Of a stretch of 64,000 nucleotides of DNA, positions 1-6,576 are shown piece after piece. Every line of letters begins with the position of its first letter. The first letter of the stretch is position 1. A program made the translations under genes and the position numbers. The notes below the pieces were generated by a model that was not told where the DNA came from, ran no database searches, and was given only the letters and a program-made list of their open reading frames with translations. The DNA comes from Clostridia bacterium. GTDB lineage: Bacteria > Bacillota > Clostridia > UBA1381. The stretch covers positions 84,525 to 148,524 of the forward strand of contig JAFSXU010000060.1 in assembly GCA_017443895.1 (NCBI GenBank). The letters are read 5' to 3'.

Positions 1-225
1 CCTGCATCGGTGTATGGACTCAAGTCAAAGGGCTTACTAAAGGAAGGATATGATGCTGATATTTGCATATTTAATGCAGAGCGCATTATTGACAGAGCCG
101 ATTATTCCGACAGCACTAAACGGTGCGAGGGCCTGGACTATGTAATACTTGGCGGTGAGGCAGTCGCAAAAAACGCCGTGTACACCGGACTCAAAAAAGG
201 CGGTTTTATAAAAAAAGAGGCATAA
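1..225 (+). CDS. N-acyl-D-amino-acid deacylase-like amidohydrolase, C-terminal end (partial)
   Basis: Only the last 74 residues are in the window; the frame is open to base 1 and ends at TAA 223-225. The stretch KGLLKEGYDADICIF is the hallmark end of metal-dependent amidohydrolases (D-aminoacylase/dihydroorotase superfamily), where the chain returns to the small beta-sandwich after the TIM barrel. The following GLDYVILGG and a Gly-rich tail resemble the C-terminus of N-acyl-D-amino-acid deacylases. These enzymes release free D-amino acids from N-acylated forms. The next gene, 16 bp downstream, is a D-amino-acid aminotransferase, which supports the assignment. The metal ligands lie outside the window, so another amidohydrolase subfamily (for example hydantoinase-like) cannot be excluded. 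Confidence 0.68.
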   Translation, partial: PASVYGLKSKGLLKEGYDADICIFNAERIIDRADYSDSTKRCEGLDYVILGGEAVAKNAVYTGLKKGGFIKKEA

Positions 226-241
226 AAGAAGGGATTTACAA

Positions 242-1129
242 ATGAGCGAATTACTAAAAAATTTGGGGTACTATGACGGAAAATATGATTTGATTGAAAA
301 TATGAGTGTACCAATGACAGACAGAGTTTGCTGGTTCGGTGACGGAGTTTATGATGCAACGGCAACCAGAAACGGTATAATTTACTGTGTCGATGATCAT
401 ATAGACCGTTTTTATAATTCGGCGCAGATGGTGGATATAGAAATTCCGTACACAAAAAAAGAATTAAAATCTCTTCTTGAGAGCCTCGTAGCAAAGGTTG
501 ATACTAAAGACACCGACGGGGAAACCTTCCTGTACTGGCAGATTACAAGAGGCGCAGGAACATTAAGAAATCATGTTTACCCCGAGGATACAGAAGCCAA
601 ATTATGGGTTACTGTTACGCCCAGAAAGCTTGCCGATGTATATCGCAGGGCTAAGATTATATCGTATGAGGACAGGCGCTTTTATATGTGCAATATTAAA
701 ACCCTGTGTCTGCTCCCGAATGTTCTGGCGTCTGAAAAGGCGAAAAGAGCGGGCGCAGAGGAATGTGTTATGTACAGGAGCGAGGCTGACGGTATCAAGA
801 ACAGAGTAACCGAGGGCGCGCACACAAATATACATTGTATTAAGGATAATACTTTATACACCGCACCGCTTGATAATCTTGTTCTTCCGGGCATTGCAAG
901 AAAGAACCTGATTAAAATATGTAATAATCTTGGCGTTAAAGTTAAAGAAGAGCCGTACTCGCTGGATTTTTTGATGAATGCCGATGAGGTAATCCTTTCC
1001 TCAAGCTCCAATTTCTGTATTGTGGCAACGCAGATTGATGATATTGAAGTAGGCGGAAAGGCGCCCGAGCTTTTAAAGAAAATCCAGGACGCATTGCTTG
1101 AGGATTATTTAAAACATACGGAGATTTGA
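242..1129 (+). CDS. dat: D-amino-acid aminotransferase (class IV PLP enzyme)
   Basis: This 295-residue protein is a fold-type IV aminotransferase. The PLP lysine is K153 in NIKTLCLLPNVLA, and the conserved VTEG motif is at 189-192. The RNHVYP motif at 109-114 matches the Arg-x-His carboxylate trap that separates D-alanine aminotransferases from branched-chain L-aminotransferases. The reaction is exchange of amino groups between D-amino acids and 2-oxo acids, in the cytoplasm. Length is close to the usual 280-290 residues. It starts at an ATG after AGAAGGG and follows an apparent D-aminoacylase by 16 bp, so the pair probably salvages N-acyl-D-amino acids into 2-oxo acids. The family call is firm; the preferred D-amino acid is not visible. 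Confidence 0.85.
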   Translation: MSELLKNLGYYDGKYDLIENMSVPMTDRVCWFGDGVYDATATRNGIIYCVDDHIDRFYNSAQMVDIEIPYTKKELKSLLESLVAKVDTKDTDGETFLYWQITRGAGTLRNHVYPEDTEAKLWVTVTPRKLADVYRRAKIISYEDRRFYMCNIKTLCLLPNVLASEKAKRAGAEECVMYRSEADGIKNRVTEGAHTNIHCIKDNTLYTAPLDNLVLPGIARKNLIKICNNLGVKVKEEPYSLDFLMNADEVILSSSSNFCIVATQIDDIEVGGKAPELLKKIQDALLEDYLKHTEI

Positions 1130-1143
1130 TTTTGAGGAGCAAA

Positions 1144-1249
1144 GTCTGAAAAAATGCTCGTCGCATAGCACTGTTGCTGAGGACTTGAAGTACACAAGTA
1201 CGGCTGCGTCCTTCATAACAGCACTCTGACAAGAGCATTTTTCCGGACG
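1144..1249. repeat. Long imperfect palindrome (hairpin of about 106 nt), MITE-like or terminator-like
   Basis: The ends GTCTGAAAAAATGCTC (1144-1159) and GAGCATTTTTCCGGAC (1234-1249 region) are reverse complements with small differences. Inside them, GCACTGTT and AACAGCACT, then GAGGAC and GTCCTT, continue the pairing inward toward a loop around 1184-1203. It fills the gap between the aminotransferase and the GH38 gene. The length and internal bulges are more like a palindromic intergenic element than a simple terminator, although transcription may end in it. No second copy was found in this window. Confidence 0.6.
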
Positions 1250-1267
1250 GTTTTGTGAAAGGAGTTA

Positions 1268-3943
1268 ATGGTTATAGAAATGAAGGTCAAAAAAATTGAT
1301 GTTGTATCAAACACACACTGGGACAGGGAATTTCGTTTCAGCTTTGAAAAAACAAGACATAATCTTTTAACTATGCTTGATACCACGCTTGACATTTTGG
1401 AAAGTGATGATAAATACCACTCCTTTACCATGGACGGACACTCCATAATGATTGACGATTATTTGGAAATGCGTCCCGAAAGACGGGAGCAGGTAGAGAA
1501 ATTTATCCGTGAGGGCAGGCTTATTATAGGTCATTACTATACACTGCCCGAGGAGTTTACCATTTCGCATGAGGCAATAATCCGTAACCTCATATTTGGC
1601 AGGGAAACGGTTAAAAAATACGGCGGAACGGTACCGCCTGTTGCATACACCCCATCGTCGTGGGGACAGACAGGGCAGTTACCGCAGATTTTAAAGGATT
1701 TTAACATAGATTACATGATGTTCTACCGTGGAATTTCACATCATGAAGCACCTGCCGAGTATATCTGGAAAGCTCCCGACGGGAGCGAGGTAACGGCAAG
1801 CCGTTTTGCTCTTTATTGCAGATATAACTGGTATTATCAGGTGCACAGAGCCGTATCGAGAAACAGAGTATGGCAAAAGGACTATAAATGGGGCGAATTT
1901 GACGAGGCACCGTTTCGGTGTGCTGACGGTTTTATCGGACCGTCAATTAACTATGATTTAAAATCACCCGTTGCAAACTATGATAAGGAGAACCTTAAAA
2001 AAGCAATCCTTGATATGCTGGAGGAGGAAAAGGGACATTTTACAACGCCCGTATTCCTCGGCATGAACGGACATGATATTTCCGTAGGCTTTCCCCGTGA
2101 GAGTGAGGTTATAGAGGACGCAAAAGAGGCGTTTTTGGGCGAGATAGAAATAGAGCATACAAATCTTGAAGGCTTTTGGCGTGATGCCGAAAAGTATCTT
2201 GACAGGGATAATATGACGGTACTTACAGGCGAGCGCCGTTCATACTTAAAAGAGGGAAAATGGACATATCTTTTCCCGGGCACAATATCGGCAAGAACAT
2301 ACCTAAAGCAGGCGGATTTTAAGGCATATACAGAGCTTTCGTATATTGCAGAGCCGTTAAACGCCATGGCAGGTAACGACGCTAAGAGGTATCTTCACAG
2401 GGGCTGGCAGTATCTTTTGTCAAATCACAGTCATGATGCAAACGGCGGATGTGCGCCCGATTGTGTGTGCAAGGATATGGAATACCGTTACCGCAAGGCA
2501 GAGGATATTGCAGAAATTGTATCGGAGGATGCAATGGCGCATATTGCTAAAAACTTATCACCCAAAGGTCAAAAGCAGGATATTGTACAGCTTGTTGTAT
2601 ACAATACCCTGCCGTATAAGAGGAATGTTATCGTACCTCTTGATGTTGAAGTGCCCGATACCTTAGGTGACGGCATAAAGATTGACGGCGTGAAATTACA
2701 GGTTATTCAAAGCGAAAAATCCAGTATTTTTATGGATAATATATGGGATGTGCCAACTATATTGGAAAGCCGTCATCACAGGCTGTATGCTGAATTTAAG
2801 AATATTCCCGCTATGGGCTATAAGGTCTTTGAGATAAAGGGAGATCCGCATAAACCACAGAAAAAAACAGGTATTGCCATGGGCAATATATTAGAAAACA
2901 GCAAACTAAAGGTGACTGTAAATTCAAACGGTACATTGGATGTTCTGTATAAGGAAACGGGCAAGGAATATAAGAATCTAAATTTCTACACCTCGCAGGG
3001 CGAGGTCGGGAATGCATGGCAGCATAGGAGTCCCGAATTTGACAGAAAGTATACAACCTTGGGAACGAGCCACAGGATTTATGTAACCGAAAGCGGAGAT
3101 CTGTCGGGAACAATCGTAACCGAATGTGAATTTGAAGTTCCTAAGAGCTGTGAGCAAAATCCGAGCGATGTTTATACCAAAATACCGATTAGAACAAGCT
3201 ATACGCTTTATAAGGATGCAGATTATATAAGCGTTAAAACGGAGCTTATAAACAATGCAAAGGACCACTGGTTAAGAGCGAATTTCCCGACCGGTATACA
3301 GACGGAGTATTCATATTCCGACAGTCATTTTGATATTGTGCGCCGAGACATTGCCGTTCCCGATTCCACGGGCTGGGTGGAGCAGGCATTTGGAATGCAG
3401 CCCATGCGCACATTTGCCGCCGTAACAGACGGAAAAGACGGATTTTCGGTTATGCCAAAGGGCTTGTTTGAATATGAGGTGTTTGACGATAGCACCATGG
3501 CATTGACCTTAATAAGAGCGTGCCGTATAAAGCTTGCCGTATCGGAGGAAAAGGTAACAGAGCTTCAGGACGAGGGCGTGCAATGCCCCGGTAAGCAGGT
3601 GTTTGAATACGCAATGCACTTTGGTAAGGGTGAGATAAATGAACTGCCAAATTGTGCGGCGCAAATTTTTGCAAATGTAAAATGCGCCGTATGCGGTAGG
3701 GGCAAGGGCACATTACCGCTTGAAAACAGCATGTTTGAAATAGAAAATAAAAATGTCCATGTAACAGCCGTAAAAAGAGCCGATAACGGTAATGGGATAA
3801 TTGTAAGAATGTATAATCCTACAGATACGGAACAGCGAGTGGATATAAACGCTCAAAAATGTAAAATGGACGAGAGCGTCATAGGCGAATTTGACGGAAT
3901 AGTCGGTGCAAAGAAAATAGTAACGGTAAAAACAGGAGATTAA
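1268..3943 (+). CDS. GH38 alpha-mannosidase-like protein with substituted nucleophile
   Basis: 891 residues, the usual size for bacterial GH38. The N-terminal zinc motif NTHWDRE gives H17 and D19. GRLIIGHYYTLPEEF near 82-96 and the later HSHDANGG (H389, D390) also fit the family, with beta-sandwich domains after about residue 420. In GH38 the nucleophile and zinc ligand is the Asp of PD[ST][FW]G; here that site reads PSSWG at 129-133, so Ser130 replaces Asp. The protein may therefore be inactive, work by another route, or belong to a divergent subfamily. There is no signal peptide, so it is cytoplasmic. The start is uncertain: AAAGGAG is only 3 nt from ATG 1268 and 15 nt from the in-frame ATG 1280. 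An esterase gene follows after 2 bp, so the two are co-transcribed. Confidence 0.82.
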   Translation: MVIEMKVKKIDVVSNTHWDREFRFSFEKTRHNLLTMLDTTLDILESDDKYHSFTMDGHSIMIDDYLEMRPERREQVEKFIREGRLIIGHYYTLPEEFTISHEAIIRNLIFGRETVKKYGGTVPPVAYTPSSWGQTGQLPQILKDFNIDYMMFYRGISHHEAPAEYIWKAPDGSEVTASRFALYCRYNWYYQVHRAVSRNRVWQKDYKWGEFDEAPFRCADGFIGPSINYDLKSPVANYDKENLKKAILDMLEEEKGHFTTPVFLGMNGHDISVGFPRESEVIEDAKEAFLGEIEIEHTNLEGFWRDAEKYLDRDNMTVLTGERRSYLKEGKWTYLFPGTISARTYLKQADFKAYTELSYIAEPLNAMAGNDAKRYLHRGWQYLLSNHSHDANGGCAPDCVCKDMEYRYRKAEDIAEIVSEDAMAHIAKNLSPKGQKQDIVQLVVYNTLPYKRNVIVPLDVEVPDTLGDGIKIDGVKLQVIQSEKSSIFMDNIWDVPTILESRHHRLYAEFKNIPAMGYKVFEIKGDPHKPQKKTGIAMGNILENSKLKVTVNSNGTLDVLYKETGKEYKNLNFYTSQGEVGNAWQHRSPEFDRKYTTLGTSHRIYVTESGDLSGTIVTECEFEVPKSCEQNPSDVYTKIPIRTSYTLYKDADYISVKTELINNAKDHWLRANFPTGIQTEYSYSDSHFDIVRRDIAVPDSTGWVEQAFGMQPMRTFAAVTDGKDGFSVMPKGLFEYEVFDDSTMALTLIRACRIKLAVSEEKVTELQDEGVQCPGKQVFEYAMHFGKGEINELPNCAAQIFANVKCAVCGRGKGTLPLENSMFEIENKNVHVTAVKRADNGNGIIVRMYNPTDTEQRVDINAQKCKMDESVIGEFDGIVGAKKIVTVKTGD

Positions 3944-3945
3944 CA

Positions 3946-4587
3946 ATGTATACAAAACACAAATGGCAATCTGATACATATTATAATTTCAACTATGCAC
4001 AGTATTTACCTAAAGATTTTGACGAGGATAAGGAATATCCGTTGGTGCTGTTTTTGCACGGAGCAGGCGAGCGTGGCGACGATTTGGATATTGCCGCAAG
4101 GCACGGGTATATGAAATATGTGCGTGAAGAGGGCAAGGAATATCCGTTTATATGTATCCTACCGCAATGCCCAAATAATAAATACTGGGGTTGCTATACA
4201 GAGTCATTGCTTGCATTCTTGGACTATATTTGTAAAACTCTGCCCGTTGATAAGAAAAGGATTTACCTTACAGGCTTTTCAATGGGCGGAACGGGTACAT
4301 TTATGCTTGCAATGGCGGCGCCCGATAGGTTTGCGGCACTTGCGCCCGTGTGCGGATCGGGAATTGTATGGAATGCAGGTATAATAAGCAAAATACCGAT
4401 ATTTATGTACCATGGCGACTGCGATCCGATAGTGCCCGTAACAGAAAGCGTAAATATGCTAAGGGCGATTAACCAAAAGGGCGGAAATGCAAGATTAAAA
4501 CTCTGCTACAGCGTCGGGCATGAGGCGTGGGATCATGCATATACAGACGATGCGCTCATTACATGGCTTATGGAACAGCATTTGTAG
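3946..4587 (+). CDS. Alpha/beta-hydrolase esterase (PHB depolymerase / CE1-like)
   Basis: 213 residues with a complete serine-hydrolase set: oxyanion motif HGAGERG at 38-44, nucleophile elbow GFSMGG with Ser112, acid Asp160 in HGDCDP, and His192 in VGHEAWD. This architecture is typical of small esterases and carbohydrate acetyl/feruloyl esterases that often sit beside glycosidases. No signal peptide is present, so it should act on imported oligosaccharides in the cytoplasm. It begins 2 bp after the GH38 stop, implying translational coupling. The actual ester substrate cannot be determined; a peptidase or lysophospholipase role is less likely given the context. Confidence 0.75.
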   Translation: MYTKHKWQSDTYYNFNYAQYLPKDFDEDKEYPLVLFLHGAGERGDDLDIAARHGYMKYVREEGKEYPFICILPQCPNNKYWGCYTESLLAFLDYICKTLPVDKKRIYLTGFSMGGTGTFMLAMAAPDRFAALAPVCGSGIVWNAGIISKIPIFMYHGDCDPIVPVTESVNMLRAINQKGGNARLKLCYSVGHEAWDHAYTDDALITWLMEQHL

Positions 4588-4619
4588 ACAAAAAAGATAA
4601 AGCATATGTGGAATACTTG

Positions 4620-4666
4620 TTTTGGAGTTTACACAAGGTCGGGGTATTCTACATAAATGAAGATAG
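4620..4666 (+). repeat. Left imperfect inverted repeat of a ~1 kb module
   Basis: TTTTGGAGTTTACA at 4620-4633 recurs exactly, reverse-complemented, at 5602-5615. The similarity continues inward in both copies (TCGGGGT, then a CTACA/CCACA segment, then AAATGA): about 28 of the first 34 positions match, mostly with transition differences. The two copies face each other around the secreted-protein and peptide genes. This is what terminal inverted repeats of a small mobile cassette would look like. No transposase is present between them. Confidence 0.55.
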
Positions 4667-4729
4667 GAGTGGTAGCTAAGGACTTTATTTTCATCAATGC
4701 AAAAAAAATACAAGAAAGGAGAAATGTTA

Positions 4730-5359
4730 ATGAAGAAACTTTTATTATGCATGGTATTTGCGTTGTGCGCAGCTGCGAGCGCAAATGCATATGCTGCAGA
4801 TGCGACATATGATAAAGACACAGGCATTGTCAATATACCCGATGAAACACGAAATGTCAAAACTGTGATTATAACAGATGAAGATCCGACACAGAAAACG
4901 ATAGAAGATAAGAATATTTACTATATGGATCAGGCATTACAGGGTTCACCGCTTAGTGCAGCCACAGGCTTTGCAATCAAGGAAGATCCGCCTGCAGGTA
5001 CATATTATATGACATTAAGGTATAGTGATGACACAACCGACAACAAAGAGTTTACAGTAATAAAAGAAATTATGCCGGGTGATTTGCCGATGAACCCAAT
5101 AGGAACATCAATATTTGTAACAACTGATGCTGTTGATTCGTCAAATTATAGCAGTATAAAGGTAGGATTTACAAAAGACGGAACGACAACATACTTAGGC
5201 TGTAATTTGGATGAGCTTGGATGGAGTGCACTTAAATTAGGTGACACTAATGGAGCATTTGTCGGTGTTCAGTTAAACGGTGCAGATGGATATGACAGTG
5301 TATCCATGTGGTTATCACCGGACATATTAGAAGACATAGGAGGTAACAGCAATGAATAA
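4730..5359 (+). CDS. Small secreted protein of unknown function
   Basis: 209 residues when started at ATG 4730, which is 8 nt after AAAGGAG (4716-4721); the in-frame ATG 4724 is too close to that site. A clear signal peptide ends near ANAYA (residue 22). The mature protein is acidic and rich in Thr, Asp and Gly. It has a short beta-rich segment (about 23-105) that reads like a small Ig/FN3-type domain (GTYYMTLRYSDDTTDNKEFTV), then a second beta-rich region to the end. No catalytic motif, LPxTG anchor or SLH repeat is visible. Its last 8 bases overlap the start of a 55-residue peptide gene. The unit lies between imperfect inverted repeats. Function unknown; co-expression with the peptide is very likely. 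Confidence 0.7.
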   Translation: MKKLLLCMVFALCAAASANAYAADATYDKDTGIVNIPDETRNVKTVIITDEDPTQKTIEDKNIYYMDQALQGSPLSAATGFAIKEDPPAGTYYMTLRYSDDTTDNKEFTVIKEIMPGDLPMNPIGTSIFVTTDAVDSSNYSSIKVGFTKDGTTTYLGCNLDELGWSALKLGDTNGAFVGVQLNGADGYDSVSMWLSPDILEDIGGNSNE

Positions 5360-5519
5360 ATATGTATCTCCAATTATAGAAATTTCCGAGTTTAAAGGTG
5401 AGGATATTCTGACTGCGTCAACCGCAATAAGTGCAGATTTACAGCAGTGGGCTAACGAAAATGGCAATGCTGTAACGGCACAGGTGGATTATGATAGCCT
5501 ATATACTTACTACAACTAA
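5352..5519 (+). CDS. 55-residue peptide with conserved leader-like N-terminus (paralogue of 55130-55321)
   Basis: ATG 5352 overlaps the preceding stop (ATGAATAA) and has a perfect AGGAGG (5338-5343) 8 nt upstream, so translation is well supported despite the small size. The N-terminus runs YVSPIIEISEF, then EDILTAST; the rest is Asn/Gln/Ala/Tyr-rich and ends in YTYYN. The same N-terminal pattern, YVSPAIEVSAF then EDILCAST, starts the 63-residue peptide at 55130, while the C-terminal halves are unrelated. A conserved head with a variable tail suggests a leader or targeting segment and a released or displayed core, but no maturation enzyme or peptide exporter is nearby. There is no classical hydrophobic signal peptide. 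Function is unknown; a RiPP-like precursor, signalling peptide or chaperone-type partner are all possible. Confidence 0.72.
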   Translation: MNKYVSPIIEISEFKGEDILTASTAISADLQQWANENGNAVTAQVDYDSLYTYYN

Positions 5520-5567
5520 TTAAACAAAAGAAACACTCCAAAAGGCTTTGACGGATAAAGTCTGAGG

Positions 5568-5615
5568 CTATTTCGTCATTTTGTGGGAAACCCCGATTTT
5601 ATGTAAACTCCAAAA
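5568..5615 (-). repeat. Right imperfect inverted repeat of the ~1 kb module
   Basis: Read on the minus strand from 5615 inward, this copy starts TTTTGGAGTTTACA and continues through TCGGGGTTT and CCACAAAATGA, matching the left copy at 4620-4666. A further shared CATATGTG(G)AATA motif lies outside both copies (4604-4616, and reversed at about 5640-5651). This suggests the duplicated stretch was once longer, with an insertion of about 20 bp on one side. Confidence 0.55.
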
Positions 5616-5631
5616 TATTATTATGATTTAG

Positions 5632-5665
5632 AACAGGGCTATTCACATATGGTCCTGTTTTTTTG
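5632..5665 (+). terminator. Rho-independent terminator after the peptide module
   Basis: AACAGG (5632-5637) pairs with CCTGTT (5654-5659 region) around a 16-nt loop and is followed by a run of seven T residues. It separates the peptide unit from the DeoR operon. Confidence 0.6.
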
Positions 5666-5712
5666 TAAAACGATTGTAAAATAAAATAATAACAATAATA
5701 ATAAAAAACCTA

Positions 5713-5741
5713 TTGACAAATGGTTATATACGGAATATAAT
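5713..5741 (+). promoter_or_regulatory. Consensus sigma-A promoter of the DeoR operon
   Basis: TTGACA at 5713-5718 and TATAAT at 5736-5741 are both perfect, with an optimal 17-nt spacer. The expected transcription start is near 5748, about 40 nt before the DeoR start codon. Such a strong promoter in front of a repressor gene implies tight repression. Confidence 0.88.
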
Positions 5742-5745
5742 TAAA

Positions 5746-5778
5746 TCGAAATGTAAACGAAATTAAATTGAAAGTAAA
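5746..5778 (+). promoter_or_regulatory. Three tandem 11-bp direct repeats, candidate DeoR operator
   Basis: TCGAAATGTAA, ACGAAATTAAA and TTGAAAGTAAA follow one another without gaps (consensus near YGAAAtkwAA). They cover the expected transcription start just downstream of the -10 box. An 11-bp period places each repeat on the same DNA face, as expected for a multimeric DeoR-type repressor. This is inferred from position and periodicity; no binding data are implied. Confidence 0.6.
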
Positions 5779-5789
5779 AGGAAAGTGCA

Positions 5790-6554
5790 ATGGACACATA
5801 TGAAAGAAGAAAGCGAATAGCGGAGCTTGTCAATGAAAAGGGCAGAGTAACGGTGAAAGAGCTTGGCGAGATGTTTGAAATATCCGAGGTTACGGTGCGT
5901 ATGGACTTAACGGAGCTTGAAGCACAAGGACTTTTGACCAGAGTTCACGGCGGTGCGGTAAGCTCGTACAGGGCATACTATAATATGAGCTTGCAGCAGC
6001 GTATGTCATCGGGGATTGATAATAAAAAGGAAATAGCAAAGTATGCCGCAAGCATGATAAAAGACGGCGATACAATTATGCTAAACTCAGGAACGACAAC
6101 GCTTTTGGTGCTAAGAGCGATACCGCAGAACATAAATTTAAGTATTGTTACAAATTCGCTTGATATTGCTTTAGAGGCAGGTGCAAACCCGAATTTCAGG
6201 GTGGTGCTTTTGGGTGGTGCGATAAATGCAAAATACCATTTTTCATACGGCGCCGATGCAAATGCACAGCTTGCAAGATATAATGCCGATAAGCTGTTCT
6301 TGTCTGTAGACGGAATAGATTATGAAAACGGGTTTACCACATATTACGATTTGGAAACGGATGTTGATGCGCTTATGCTTAAAAATTCAGTGGCGAAAAT
6401 AATCGTTGCCGATTCAAGTAAGATTGCAAGGCGCGCGTTTGCAACAATTGCAGCTCTTGAAGAGGCGGACTATATTATCACAAACAAGGATGTTTATGCC
6501 GAGAGTGATATTGAAAAGCTAAAAAAGAAAGTCGGAAATATAATTACTGTTTAA
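5790..6554 (+). CDS. DeoR-family transcriptional repressor
   Basis: 254 residues, the normal length. Residues 6-60 form the DeoR winged helix (RRKRIAELV, VTVKELGEMF, VRMDLTELEAQGLLTRVHGGA). Residues 75-240 form the sugar-phosphate sensor domain of the ribose-5-phosphate isomerase fold, with GDTIMLNSGTTT, IVTNS, LGG, and the VDGI and VADSSK signatures. Family members repress sugar catabolic operons and release DNA when a phosphorylated intermediate binds. It is the first gene of an operon that runs to 17457 with mostly short gaps, and it sits behind a consensus promoter with a three-repeat operator candidate, so autoregulation is likely. The inducer is unknown, presumably a phosphorylated product of the kinase encoded at 12890. 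Confidence 0.92.
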   Translation: MDTYERRKRIAELVNEKGRVTVKELGEMFEISEVTVRMDLTELEAQGLLTRVHGGAVSSYRAYYNMSLQQRMSSGIDNKKEIAKYAASMIKDGDTIMLNSGTTTLLVLRAIPQNINLSIVTNSLDIALEAGANPNFRVVLLGGAINAKYHFSYGADANAQLARYNADKLFLSVDGIDYENGFTTYYDLETDVDALMLKNSVAKIIVADSSKIARRAFATIAALEEADYIITNKDVYAESDIEKLKKKVGNIITV

Positions 6555-6576
6555 CTTCAGGGAAAGGATAAAAACG

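Noticed and set aside
4604..4652. GTGGAATAC / GTATTCTAC hairpin upstream of 4730 as a terminator
   Set aside because: There is no T-run, and the region is better explained as part of the inverted-repeat end.
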